A stretch of DNA of 64,000 bases from Candidatus Latescibacterota bacterium (lineage in GTDB: Bacteria; Krumholzibacteriota; Krumholzibacteriia; JACNKJ01), in NCBI GenBank assembly GCA_020633725.1, contig JACKDC010000001.1, positions 558,001 through 622,000 of the forward strand, read 5' to 3'. The translations under genes were made by a program, and so were the position numbers. The notes beneath the pieces were generated by a model. That model saw only the letters and a list, made by a program, of their open reading frames with translations, did not search any database and had not been told where the DNA came from. This document shows, piece after piece, positions 43,717-52,396 of the stretch. Within the stretch, counting starts at the first letter, position 1; every line of letters begins with the position of its first letter.

Positions 43717-44741
43717 AGACGCGCTTCGGCAAGGGCGAACCGCGGACGATCCTCGTCACGCGACTGCGCTTCCTGGGCGACGTCGTGCTCACCCTGCCCG
43801 TGGTCTCGGCCCTGCGGCGCGCCTATCCTGGCGCGGCCATCGACTACCTCTGCGAAGCGCCGTATCACGAGGTGCTCGACCGCGTCCCGGAGCTGCGCGC
43901 CGTGCACGCGCTGCGCCGCAGCGACGGCGCCACGGGCGAGGGGGCGTGGGAGCTCGTGCGCCGGCTGCGCGGCCGCTACGACCTGGTGCTGGATCTCTTC
44001 GGCAACCCGCGCAGCGCCTGGCTGACCTGGCTCACCGGCGCGCCCACGCGGGTGGGGCGCGGACGCTTTCCGCGCTCGCTGCTCTACAACGTGCGGCCGC
44101 CGGAGGATCTCCCCGACGACAGCGCCCCGCGCCACCACCTCCGTTTCGTCGAGAGCATCGCCGGCCCGCAGGCGCTCACGGCGCCGCGGCTCACCGTGTC
44201 GCCGGCGGAGCTGAGCGCCGGGCGGCGGATGCTCGAGGACCGCGGGCTGGGCGGGAACACGGTGGCCATCCTCACCGGCGCGACGCAGCCCACCAAGGAG
44301 TGGCCGGAGGAGCGCTTCGTGGGCCTGGCGGCCCAGCTGCGCATGGACGGACGGTATCGCCCGGTCTTTCTCGGCCAGCCGGGCAAGCGGCGGCGCCTGG
44401 AACGGATCCGCGCGCTGAGCAACTCCAAGGTCGTGATCCTGCCCGAATTGGAGCTGCGTCCGCTGATGGGCCTGCTCGCCGCCTGCCGCGCGCTCGTCGC
44501 GGGCGACGGCGGCATCATGCATCTGGCCATCGCGCTGGGCGTGCCCACGCTGGCGCTCTTCGGCCCGACGGACCCGAACATCTGGTTCCCCTACGACGAC
44601 CAGCCCCACGCCGAGCTGCTCACGATGCCGGCGCACTGCCGGCCCTGTCACAAGCACGTCTGCGACGATCCCTTCTGCCTCGCCGATCTCGGCGTCGACT
44701 TCGCCTTCGAACGTCTCGTGGCGCTCCTGGAGGGCCGGTGA
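43713..44741 (+). CDS. GT9 heptosyltransferase family protein
   Basis: 342 aa. ILVTRLRFLGDVVLTLPVVS, YDLVLDLFGNPRSAWL, ILTGATQPTKEWPEERFVGL, AGDGGIMHLAIALGVPTLALF and PNIWFPY define the fold. C-terminal Cys pairs (CRPC, CDDPFC) resemble the Cys cluster of several GT9s. GTG start coupled to gmhB and its end to the next gene. Acceptor unknown. Confidence 0.87.
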   Translation: MKTRFGKGEPRTILVTRLRFLGDVVLTLPVVSALRRAYPGAAIDYLCEAPYHEVLDRVPELRAVHALRRSDGATGEGAWELVRRLRGRYDLVLDLFGNPRSAWLTWLTGAPTRVGRGRFPRSLLYNVRPPEDLPDDSAPRHHLRFVESIAGPQALTAPRLTVSPAELSAGRRMLEDRGLGGNTVAILTGATQPTKEWPEERFVGLAAQLRMDGRYRPVFLGQPGKRRRLERIRALSNSKVVILPELELRPLMGLLAACRALVAGDGGIMHLAIALGVPTLALFGPTDPNIWFPYDDQPHAELLTMPAHCRPCHKHVCDDPFCLADLGVDFAFERLVALLEGR

Positions 44742-45739
44742 AGCGCATCCTCGTGATGCGTTTCCGCGCGCTGGGGGACGTCCTGCTGGGCACGCCGCTG
44801 CTCGCCGCGTTGCGAACGGCCTATCCCGCCGCGCGCATCGACTACCTGGTGGACGACACCCTCGCGCGGTTGGTGGAGGGCAGTCCGGTGCTGGACCGCG
44901 TGCTCGCCTACCCGCGGCGGGCGCGCCCGCGCTGGCTCAGCGACCTGCGCTGGGGGCTGCGTCTGCGCCGCGAGCGCTACGATCTCGTGCTCGACCTGCA
45001 GGGCAGCACCACCTCGGCGCTCTTCACGCTGCTGTCGGGGGCGCCGCGGCGACACGGGTACCGGGTGCGGCACCGCCACTTCTTCTACACGGAAAAGGCG
45101 CCGCGCGTGTGGCCCGCCGAGCGCGGACGCCCCTACGCGCCGGTGAATCACTTCCTGCTCGTCGACAGCCTGGGGATCGCACCCGGTTCCCTGGACCTGC
45201 GGCTCCCGCCGGCGCCCGCCGAAGAGCGCAACCCGCTGCCGCCGGGCGACGGGCCCAGCCTGCTCGTCGCGCCCGGGGCCACCTGGACGTCGAAGCAGTG
45301 GCCGCCGTCCCACTACGCCGAGGTCGCGCGCACGCTGCTGGCCGAGGGCTGGCGGGTGACGTTGCTGGGCGGACCGTCCGAGCAGGCGCTGCTCGGCGAG
45401 ATCGCAGCGCGCTCGGGTGCGGCGGTGCTCGCGTCCACGGACATCGCCACCCTGCTCGCCGCGGTGCGTCACGCGGACCTGCTGCTCAGCACGGACTCCG
45501 GCGCCAGGCACGTCGCCGTGGGCGTGGGTACGCCGAGCCTGGCGCTCTTCGGTCCCAGCGATCCGTCGATCTGGTCAGTGGACGATCCGCGCCACCCGCT
45601 CCTCCGCCTGCCGCTGGACTGCAGTCCCTGCAGCCTCACGCGCTGCCCGCTGGCCGGCCACCCCTGCATGAACGACTTGACGCCCCAGGAGGTGTCTGCA
45701 AGGCTCCGCGCCATGTTGGGCAAGGACGGCGCGCGATGA
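44738..45739 (+). CDS. GT9 heptosyltransferase family protein
   Basis: 333 aa. ILVMRFRALGDVLLGTPLLA, YDLVLDLQGSTTSALF, LLVAPGATWTSKQWPPSHYA, STDSGARHVAVGVGTPSLALF and CSPCSLTRCPLAGHPC. Similar overall to the preceding gene, so the pair may be tandem duplicates. GTG start coupled upstream, stop coupled to the GT2 gene by ATGA. A longer reading from 43382 is a different frame over gmhB and is rejected. Confidence 0.87.
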   Translation: MKRILVMRFRALGDVLLGTPLLAALRTAYPAARIDYLVDDTLARLVEGSPVLDRVLAYPRRARPRWLSDLRWGLRLRRERYDLVLDLQGSTTSALFTLLSGAPRRHGYRVRHRHFFYTEKAPRVWPAERGRPYAPVNHFLLVDSLGIAPGSLDLRLPPAPAEERNPLPPGDGPSLLVAPGATWTSKQWPPSHYAEVARTLLAEGWRVTLLGGPSEQALLGEIAARSGAAVLASTDIATLLAAVRHADLLLSTDSGARHVAVGVGTPSLALFGPSDPSIWSVDDPRHPLLRLPLDCSPCSLTRCPLAGHPCMNDLTPQEVSARLRAMLGKDGAR

Positions 45740-46533
45740 CGGGCCCCCAGGTGCTCGTCACCACCTGGAACGAGGAGGACAACCTGCCGGGCTGCCTCGC
45801 CTCGGTGGCGGGCTGGGCGCGCAGGATCCTGGTGGTGGACTCCTTCAGCACCGACGGCACCGCGCAGGTGGCCGAGGCCGCGGGCGCCGAATTCGTGCGG
45901 CGCCAGTACCGCTCGCCCTCCGACCAGAAGAACTGGGCGCTGGAGCGCCTGGATCCCGGCTGGGTGTTGATCCTCGACGCCGACGAGCGCGTCACGCCGG
46001 CCCTTCGCGCCGAGATCGACCGCACGCTCGCGGCTCCCCAGCACCGCGCCTACTGGGTGCCTCGCCGCAACCGTTTCCTGGGCAAGACGATGCGTCACGG
46101 GGGCTGGGAGCGCGACGGCGTCGTCCGCCTGCTGGAGCGGGACGCTGGCCGCTACCGGGACGCCCTCGTCCACGAGCTCATGCACTGCCCCGGCGGCCAC
46201 GGCCGGCTCCGTGAGGCGCTGGAACACGACAGCTACCGGGATGTAGACGACTACCTCGCCCGCATGCTGCGCTACTCGCGGGCGGGGGCCAGACAGCTCG
46301 CCCGCGAGGGCCGCCGCCCCAGCCTGGGCAGGGCGCTGCTTCGTCCGCCGGCACGCTTCCTGCGGATGCTGGTCTGGCAGCGGGGCTGGCGCGATGGCCC
46401 GCACGGCGTCGTGCTGGCGCTGCTGTCCGCCCTGCAGGTGGGGCTGAAGCACAGCCTCCACTGGGGCCAGGCGCGCGGAGTGATTCCGGGCGACCCGGCG
46501 CCACCCGAGCACGAGGAGCGCGGCGTTGACTAG
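45736..46533 (+). CDS. GT2 glycosyltransferase, LPS-core type
   Basis: 265 aa. GT-A fold: VLVTTWNEEDNLPGCLASV, ILVVDSFSTDGTAQVAEAAG, SDQKNWALERL, LILDADERVTPAL (the DxD-like acidic site) and the WaaE/KdtX-type tract GKTMRHGGWERDGVVRLLER. The C-terminal part holds an amphipathic helical region. Probably adds a hexose to the inner core. ATGA overlap with the GT9 gene. Confidence 0.85.
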   Translation: MTGPQVLVTTWNEEDNLPGCLASVAGWARRILVVDSFSTDGTAQVAEAAGAEFVRRQYRSPSDQKNWALERLDPGWVLILDADERVTPALRAEIDRTLAAPQHRAYWVPRRNRFLGKTMRHGGWERDGVVRLLERDAGRYRDALVHELMHCPGGHGRLREALEHDSYRDVDDYLARMLRYSRAGARQLAREGRRPSLGRALLRPPARFLRMLVWQRGWRDGPHGVVLALLSALQVGLKHSLHWGQARGVIPGDPAPPEHEERGVD

Positions 46534-47419
46534 ACTTCGCAGACGCGTGTGGTTCGCAGCGCTGCTCCTCGCCGCCGCCGGCGCTGTGAGCGCCGCGGAC
46601 GAAGCGCCGGCGCCGAACGGCGCACCCGACGCCACGCACCCCGCGCTCCGCCTCCCTCAGCCGGGCCACGTGGAGTACCCGGACGGCAGCGAGGGCTTCC
46701 TCATGCCCGACACGCTGCCCTTCGGCGGCGGAGAAATCCTCGACTACGAGATCCAGTACGGGGTGATGAGCGTCGGCCGGGCGCGCCTCGAGACGCGCGA
46801 GGTCGAGACGCACCGCGGCCGCCGCGTGCTCGGCCTGATGTCGCGGGCGCGCAGCGCGAAGTGGATCGACAGCGTCTACAAGGTTCGCGACGAGATCAGC
46901 TCCCTGCTGGATCTCGACACGCTCACCAGCCTTCGCTTCGAGAAGCATCTCCGCGAGGGGAACTACGAGAGCGATCTCGTGGCGGAGTACTACCAGGACG
47001 AGGGCGTCGCGCGCTACGCCGACGGCAGCGAGAGCGAACTCATGCCCGGCAGCCAGGACATCCTCTCCGCGCTGTTCACCCTGCGCGCCTTCCCGCTCCG
47101 GGAGGGCATGGTGCTGCACATCCCGGTCCACGACGGCAAGAAGAGCTATCCCCTGCGGGTGGCCGTGGTGGGCAGGGAGCAGGTGGAGACCCCGATGGGC
47201 CGCTTCGACTGCCTGGTGCTCGAGCCGACGCTGCAGAGCCAGGGCCTGTTCAAGTCGGAGGGGAGGATGCTCATCTACGTCAGCGACGACTCGCGCCGCC
47301 TGCCGGTCAAGCTGAAGGCGCGCGCGCCGGTGGGGGCGTTCACCTCGGAGCTGCGGACCTATCGGGCCGGCGGCTCGCTGGAAGCGCCCGCCGAGGACAC
47401 GCTCGACGAGGCGCCCTAG
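46526..47419 (+). CDS. Secreted DUF3108 protein
   Basis: 297 aa. Signal peptide (RRRVWFAALLLAAAGAVSA, cleavage ~24), then GEILDYEIQYGVMSVGRARLE, VLGLMSRARSAKWIDSVYKV, VRDEISSLLDLDTLTS, VAEYYQDEGVARYADGSE and GRMLIYVSDDSRRLPVKLKA, all typical of DUF3108, an envelope family sometimes linked to outer-membrane or LPS processes. TTG start with AGGAG 7 nt upstream; GTG 46547 is an alternative. Its stop shares CTAG with the minus-strand gene stop. Confidence 0.82.
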   Translation: MTRLRRRVWFAALLLAAAGAVSAADEAPAPNGAPDATHPALRLPQPGHVEYPDGSEGFLMPDTLPFGGGEILDYEIQYGVMSVGRARLETREVETHRGRRVLGLMSRARSAKWIDSVYKVRDEISSLLDLDTLTSLRFEKHLREGNYESDLVAEYYQDEGVARYADGSESELMPGSQDILSALFTLRAFPLREGMVLHIPVHDGKKSYPLRVAVVGREQVETPMGRFDCLVLEPTLQSQGLFKSEGRMLIYVSDDSRRLPVKLKARAPVGAFTSELRTYRAGGSLEAPAEDTLDEAP

Positions 47420-47922
47420 TCGCGGAGATTCCCGGCGAAATCCACGGGGTCGAGGCGGTAGCCGGTGGAATCGGCCAGATCCGTGGCCTCGCGCGCCGAC
47501 GCCCAGAACCAGAACGTGGTCTCCTCGTCCCGCTGCAGGCAGTGCAGCAGGTTGTGACGGCGCAGCAGGCGCAGCAGCCCCCGTGGGTCCAGCTTGCCGC
47601 GCACCCAGCCGTCGTCGCGGATGTCGAGCTCCGGGCAGCCCGGTCGCAGATGCTGCTCGAGGATCTCGCGCAGGGAGAGGTCGATCTCGCTGCGCAGTTC
47701 GCCGTGCTCCTCCGTGGCGGAGAGGGCGCGGGGACGCGGCGGCGCGTTGCCCTCGCCGTCGTGGACGAGACCGGACAGCGCGATGACCCGCGCGCGCGAC
47801 GCCGAAGGCGGCGCCAGCCGGGGGGCCGGCGGCGGGGGCGTCAGGGCCTCGTCCAGGGGACGGTGCTGCCGCTGGGCCTGTTCCCGGGCGGCGCGCTGTA
47901 GGGCCTTGAAGGTCTTGCTCAC
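47416..47922 (-). CDS. Small protein of unknown function, partner of the ExeA-like ATPase
   Basis: 168 aa. The N-terminus MSKTFKALQRAAREQAQR resembles the short leader helix at the start of BY-kinase and exopolysaccharide ATPase partners (MSKIFEALKKAE-type), but no kinase domain follows. After a Pro-rich linker there is a helical C-terminal domain (REILEQHLRPGCPELDI, LDPRGLLRLLRRHNLLHCLQ, TFWFWASAREATDL). I cannot name a family. GTG start with GGAGGAG upstream; it lies 12 bp after the ATPase gene, so the two are probably one operon. Confidence 0.68.
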   Translation of the reverse strand: MSKTFKALQRAAREQAQRQHRPLDEALTPPPPAPRLAPPSASRARVIALSGLVHDGEGNAPPRPRALSATEEHGELRSEIDLSLREILEQHLRPGCPELDIRDDGWVRGKLDPRGLLRLLRRHNLLHCLQRDEETTFWFWASAREATDLADSTGYRLDPVDFAGNLRD

Positions 47923-47934
47923 GCGGCGCTCCTC

Positions 47935-49860
47935 CTAGCCGCTGGGGGTGCCGGCCACCTCGGACGTCTCCGACGCCGAGGACGTGAAGTCCGGCAGGAT
48001 CAAGGGCCAGCCTACCTCGATGAGGTCGAAGTCCGTCACCTGGGGGTTCATCCGCTCCACCAGATCGAGGACCAGCACGTCGCGACGGCCCGTCGCGGCG
48101 TAGACCAGACCGATGAAGTGATCGCCCGGCCGCACGACGTAGGTCCGGCGCGGACACTGGTCGAGGATGGACTGCAGCTCCACCAGGGTCGACGCGTGCC
48201 AGAAGCGCTCGAGGAGGTTCTGGTTCCCCTCGTGATGCGTCAGCGGCGCGGGTTCCGGCGAGGCGACCGGCGAATCTGGCGCTTCCTGGGGCAGCGGGAC
48301 CGACTCGTTCTCCGGCCGCCGGACGGGCAGGAAGCGGCCCGGACGGCCGTCCTCCGTCACCGCGACGGCCGGGGTGCTGGTGGCGGGGGGCGACGTGCGC
48401 GTCTGCGTCGCCGGGCGCGCGGCGGGGGGCTCGTCCATGACGTCGGACGCGGCGGGCGGCGCGGAGGACTGCGTCGCGGTGTCGAGCTGCGTCGCGCTCG
48501 GGACCGGTCGGGACGTCGCGGGCCGCTCCGCCACGGTCTCGACGGGGCGCGCAGCCACCGGCCGCTGCGTCACGCTCTCGGCAGGCCGCTGCGTCACCGC
48601 CTCGTCGGGCTGGCGCGTGTACATGGGATCGAGAATGCGCTCGCCCGTGTGCGTCGGCGCCTGGCGCGTCTCGGTGGCGCGCTCGCCGGCGTAGAGGGGA
48701 TCGAGCACGGCGCTGTCGCGACGGCGCGCCAGCTCATCCGCGAGCTGCGCCGGCGACTCCGCGGGCGCCGCCTGGGCGGTGGCCGGGATCGGCATGGCGG
48801 CAGCGGGCTCGTCGGCCATCGGCTGGGGCGTGCGCTGGACCTCCCGCTGCGGCGGCAGCGAGCGGGACGTCTCGCCCGGCATGCCCTTGCGCGAGCCGAG
48901 ACGGAAGCTGCCATAGAGCAGCGCGGCGATGGCCAGCGCGCCGATGATCACGGCGGGCATCAGCCAGCGACGGCTGGGCGCGGGCGCCGGGAGCGGCGGC
49001 AGCGACGGCTGCGTCGCCTCGAGCTCGGCCTTGCGCCGGGCGCTGGGCGTGGGGGCGCCGTGATCGCGGATGGCCTCGCGCGCGTGCGCGCTGAGCACCT
49101 CGCGCGAGCCGTCGGCGTAGGCGATGAGCAGCGCGTTGTCGCAGAGCACGTTGAGCTGGCGCGGGACGCCTCCGGCCGCGTGCACGAGGTGGCTGATCGC
49201 CTCCTCGCTGAAGATCCCCGCGCCCTGGTTGGGGGCGCCGGCCACGGCCAGCCGGTGGCGGATGTAGGCGCGGCTCTCGCCGGGGCTCAGCGTGTCGATC
49301 ACGCCGTGCACGGCGATGCGCTGCTTGAGCTGGCGCAGCTGGGGCAGGGCCATCTTGTCGTCCAGCTCGGGCTGGCCCACGAGCACGATCTGCAGGAGCT
49401 TGTCCTTGGCCGTCTCGAGATTCGAGAGCAGCCGCAGGTTCTCGAGCAGCTCCGGCGACAGGTTCTGCGCCTCGTCGATGATCAGCGCCACGTTGCGCCC
49501 CTCGCCGAGCTGTTCGATGAGGTAGCGGTTCAGGCTCTGGAGCAGCGCGGCCCGCGTGGGCGTGCTGATCGGGATGCCCAGCTCGTGGTGGACCATCTCG
49601 AGCATGTCGGTGAAGTCGAGGCCCGTGTGGAAGACGAAGACGCTGCGAATGTCGTCGTCGAGGTTCGCCAGCAGGCTGTGGAGCAGCGTGGTCTTGCCCG
49701 TTCCCACCTCGCCCGTGACCATGATGAAGCCCTTCCGCTCGCGCACCCCGTAGATCAGGTTCGCGAAGGCCTCCTGGTGGCTCGGCGACATGTAGAGGAA
49801 ATGGGGATCGGGCGTCACGTTGAACGGCTTCTCGCGCAGCCCGAAGAACTCCAGGTACAT
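47935..49860 (-). CDS. ExeA/XrtA-associated-type AAA+ ATPase with TM segment and LysM-like C-terminus
   Basis: 641 aa. The N-terminal AAA+ domain (1-~270) starts MYLEFFGLREKPFNVTPDPH and has Walker A GEVGTGKTT (50-58), Walker B ALIIDEAQNL (125-133), and IVLVGQPELDDKM. This ExeA/GspA type occurs in exopolysaccharide-exosortase loci. A membrane helix is at ~299-319, then ~250 residues of Pro/Ala/Arg-rich low-complexity sequence with repeats such as VTQRPAESVTQRPVAARPVE. A LysM-like module closes it (572-625: YVVRPGDHFIGLVYAATG, VERMNPQVTDF, GWPLILPDF). This suggests a cytoplasmic ATPase reaching the periplasmic peptidoglycan. No exosortase is in the window. Confidence 0.88.
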   Translation of the reverse strand: MYLEFFGLREKPFNVTPDPHFLYMSPSHQEAFANLIYGVRERKGFIMVTGEVGTGKTTLLHSLLANLDDDIRSVFVFHTGLDFTDMLEMVHHELGIPISTPTRAALLQSLNRYLIEQLGEGRNVALIIDEAQNLSPELLENLRLLSNLETAKDKLLQIVLVGQPELDDKMALPQLRQLKQRIAVHGVIDTLSPGESRAYIRHRLAVAGAPNQGAGIFSEEAISHLVHAAGGVPRQLNVLCDNALLIAYADGSREVLSAHAREAIRDHGAPTPSARRKAELEATQPSLPPLPAPAPSRRWLMPAVIIGALAIAALLYGSFRLGSRKGMPGETSRSLPPQREVQRTPQPMADEPAAAMPIPATAQAAPAESPAQLADELARRRDSAVLDPLYAGERATETRQAPTHTGERILDPMYTRQPDEAVTQRPAESVTQRPVAARPVETVAERPATSRPVPSATQLDTATQSSAPPAASDVMDEPPAARPATQTRTSPPATSTPAVAVTEDGRPGRFLPVRRPENESVPLPQEAPDSPVASPEPAPLTHHEGNQNLLERFWHASTLVELQSILDQCPRRTYVVRPGDHFIGLVYAATGRRDVLVLDLVERMNPQVTDFDLIEVGWPLILPDFTSSASETSEVAGTPSG

Positions 49861-51050
49861 CAGCTACTCCTTGCGGGGGCGCAGAGGGCATCGACCAGGT
49901 CTAGGTAGACCTGCTTGTGCCGGTTCCAGGAATACCGCTCGCTGAAGCGCGCCGCGCCCAGGGCAAGCGCGCGCCGGCGGACGGGATCCTCGTGGAGCGC
50001 CACGATCGTTTCGGCCAGCGACTCCGGGTCCCCCGGAGTGAAGAAGGCCACCTGGGTCTCGTCGAAGTAATAGCGTATCGTGTGCGTCGGCGCCACTATT
50101 GCCGGAATTCCGAGGGTGGCGTACTCGACGAGCTTCGTCGGCAGCATGTAACGCGTGGCGATTCCCTCCCGCGTGGGGATGACCGCCAGGTCGGCGTCGG
50201 CCAGTAGCCGGGGGAGATCCTCCACCGGCACCATGCCGTCGCTGAAGCGCACCCGGTCCTGCAGGCCGAGGCGGTCCCGGAGCGCGAGCAGGGCCGGACG
50301 CTGGTCGCCGTCCCCGATCACGTCGAGGCGGAGACCGGGGATGCGCTCGCCGATCCGCGCCACGGCCTCCAGGGCCAGATCCACGCCCAGCCGCTCCGCC
50401 AGCGTGCCGTGGAAGACGAGGCGGAAGCCCGCGTCCGCCGGACGGGGCTCCCGCGGCGGCGCCGGGGGAAAGATCCGCGGGTCGGGCAGGTTCAGGAGGA
50501 CCTCGATCTTCTCCGCGGGCAGGCCGTGCTCCACGAGGGCGTCGCGCTTGGTGTGCTCCGAGGTCAGGACCCGGCTGGCCAGGCGCGCGCTCAGGCGCTC
50601 TTGCAGGCGCAGGAGACGGATCAGGGGGTGGTCCGGGCCGACCCCGAACTTGCCGCGGTAGATCTCGGGCATGGTGTCGTGGATGTCCAGCACGAGCGGC
50701 CGCCCGGCGAGACGCGGCAGCAGGCCGGCGAAGGCCATGAAGTCCGGCATGTTGTTGGCGTGCACGAGCGCGTAGGCGCCGCGCAGATGGCGCCACGCCA
50801 GCGCCCAGCCGGCCATGACGAGGAAGAGGCAATAGCTGCCGACGTAGAGCAACGGATTCCCGCCGCGATAGCGCCGCAGCGGCAGATGGAGCACGCGGAC
50901 GCCATGCAGGCGCTCCTCGGCGGGCTCGCCTCGCGACCGCAGACAGAAGAAGTCCACGTGGTCTCCTCTGGCGGCGAGGGCCTCGGCTTCGCGCCGCACG
51001 CGCGGGTCCGAGGCGTAGTAGGTGTAGGCGACCATCGCCACGCGGAGCAT
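49860..51050 (-). CDS. GT4 glycosyltransferase
   Basis: 396 aa. GT-B fold of family 4: YTYYASDPRVRREAEALAAR, ALVHANNMPDFMAFAGLLPR, LDIHDTMPEIYRGKFGVG, LVFHGTLAERLGVDLALEA, DVIGDGDQRPALLALRD and PTKLVEYATLGIPAIVAP. Likely adds a sugar in capsule/exopolysaccharide assembly. A promoter with 17-bp spacer precedes it on the minus strand. Its stop overlaps the ATPase start by one base. Confidence 0.9.
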   Translation of the reverse strand: MLRVAMVAYTYYASDPRVRREAEALAARGDHVDFFCLRSRGEPAEERLHGVRVLHLPLRRYRGGNPLLYVGSYCLFLVMAGWALAWRHLRGAYALVHANNMPDFMAFAGLLPRLAGRPLVLDIHDTMPEIYRGKFGVGPDHPLIRLLRLQERLSARLASRVLTSEHTKRDALVEHGLPAEKIEVLLNLPDPRIFPPAPPREPRPADAGFRLVFHGTLAERLGVDLALEAVARIGERIPGLRLDVIGDGDQRPALLALRDRLGLQDRVRFSDGMVPVEDLPRLLADADLAVIPTREGIATRYMLPTKLVEYATLGIPAIVAPTHTIRYYFDETQVAFFTPGDPESLAETIVALHEDPVRRRALALGAARFSERYSWNRHKQVYLDLVDALCAPARSS

Positions 51051-51078
51051 GGGGCTTTCCTTTCAGCGAGAACGTGTT

Positions 51079-51107
51079 ACGCTATCACCCACTCTCCGGG
51101 GCGTCAA
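51079..51107 (-). promoter_or_regulatory. Sigma70-type promoter for the minus-strand GT4-ATPase operon
   Basis: On the minus strand, -35 TTGACG (51107-51102), 17-bp spacer, -10 TAGCGT (51084-51079), 29 bp from the ATG at 51050, which has AAAGGAAAG upstream. No equally good + strand promoter was seen in the 200-bp divergent gap before 51251. Confidence 0.6.
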
Positions 51108-51250
51108 CGCGGCGCGGGCGGCCGCGACTGGCACCTCTGCTGCTTCGCAAAGAAAGTGACAATCGCCGCGGCTGCGGACGCGGACGGGGACGGTCGCCCC
51201 CGCCTGCGGAATCGCGGCCCGTGCTCCGGGACGGAAGGGAACGACGTAAG

Positions 51251-52348
51251 ATGCAGGTGCCATTCCTCGACTTGAAGGTCCAGTACCAGCAGATCAAGGA
51301 CGAAATCCACCCGCTGCTGAACGACATCATGGCGCGCGGCGCCTTCATCGGCGGCGCGGCGGTCAGGGACTTCGAGACGGCCTTCGCGGCCTACTGCGGC
51401 GCGCCTCACGCCGTGGGCGTGGCCAACGGCACCGACGCGCTGCAGCTCGCCTGCAGAGCCCTGGGCCTCGGCCCCGGCGACGAGGTCATCACGGCCGCGA
51501 ACACCTTCGTCGCGACGGTGGAGGCCATCGTGCTCGCCGGCGCGACGCCGGTGCTGGTGGACATGGATGCCGCCACCTACCACCTGGACATCGCCCAGGT
51601 GGAGGCCGCGATCGGCCCACGCACCCGCGCGCTGATGCCCGTGCATCTCTACGGCGACGCCGTCGACATGGACCCGCTGCTTGCGCTCGCCCGCAAGCAC
51701 GGGCTCGTCGTGATCGAAGACGCCGCGCAGGCCCACGGCGCGCGCTACAAGGGCCGCCGCTGCGGGAGCATGGGGGACATGGCCGGCTTCAGCTTCTACC
51801 CGGGCAAGAACCTCGGCGCCTACGGCGACGCGGGGGCGGTGCTGGCGTCGTCACCGGAACTGGCGCAGGGTGTTCGAGAGATCGGCGACCACGGCAGCCC
51901 TCGCAAGTACCAGCACGAGCGGCTGGGCACCAACAGCCGCCTGGACGCGCTGCAGGCGGCCGTGCTGTCGGTGAAGCTCGCCCATCTCGACGCCTGGAAC
52001 GCCGGCCGGCGCCGCGTGGCGGCGGCCTACGCCGAGCGCCTCGCGGGCGTGGGGGACCTGCGGCTTCCGCTGCGGCGCGAGGGGCACGAGCCCGTCTTCC
52101 ACCTCTTCGTCATTCGCAGCGAGCGCGTGGCCGATATCGATGCAGCCCTCAAGGCGGCGGGGATCGGCTTCGGCTATCACTACCCGCAGCCGGTGCATCT
52201 GCAGCCGGCCTTCGCCCACCTGGGCCGGCGCGGGCAGTTCCCGGCCGCGGAGCGTGGCGCCGCGGAGATCCTCAGCCTTCCCATGTACGCCGAGCTCGCC
52301 GAGGAGCAGGTGGATCACGTCTGCGCGGTCCTGCGCTCGGTGTTCTAG
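51251..52348 (+). CDS. DegT/DnrJ/EryC1/StrS aminotransferase
   Basis: PLP-dependent sugar aminotransferase, 365 aa. VPFLDLKVQYQQIKDEIHPL, YCGAPHAVGVANGTDALQLA, EVITAANTFVATVEAIVLAG, DAAQAHGARYKGRRCG, FSFYPGKNLGAYGDAG (PLP lysine) and TNSRLDALQAAVLSVKL are diagnostic. The nucleotide-sugar substrate is not clear: WbpE-like for UDP-GlcNAc(3-keto)A, FdtB-like for dTDP sugars given rmlAB, or GnnB-like given the oxidoreductase at 25109. ATG 51251 gives the canonical N-terminus. Confidence 0.93.
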   Translation: MQVPFLDLKVQYQQIKDEIHPLLNDIMARGAFIGGAAVRDFETAFAAYCGAPHAVGVANGTDALQLACRALGLGPGDEVITAANTFVATVEAIVLAGATPVLVDMDAATYHLDIAQVEAAIGPRTRALMPVHLYGDAVDMDPLLALARKHGLVVIEDAAQAHGARYKGRRCGSMGDMAGFSFYPGKNLGAYGDAGAVLASSPELAQGVREIGDHGSPRKYQHERLGTNSRLDALQAAVLSVKLAHLDAWNAGRRRVAAAYAERLAGVGDLRLPLRREGHEPVFHLFVIRSERVADIDAALKAAGIGFGYHYPQPVHLQPAFAHLGRRGQFPAAERGAAEILSLPMYAELAEEQVDHVCAVLRSVF

Positions 52349-52366
52349 GCGCAGGAAGGGCGCTGC

Positions 52367-52396
52367 TTTACAAGCCTGCTTCGCCTCTGCTAGACT
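52367..52396 (+). promoter_or_regulatory. Promoter for the first initiating sugar transferase
   Basis: -35 TTTACA (52367-52372), 18-bp spacer, extended -10 TGC-TAGACT (52388-52396). The resulting leader to the ATG at 52543 is ~140 nt, with the motif GGAGGC (52417-52422) and TATCG (52426-52430), also present upstream of 60560. The rest of the 194-bp gap shows no gene. Confidence 0.6.

Noticed and set aside
47935..49860. Evidence of a full exosortase/PEP-CTERM system
   Set aside because: The ATPase type fits such loci, but no exosortase-like membrane protein or PEP-CTERM tail was found in the window.
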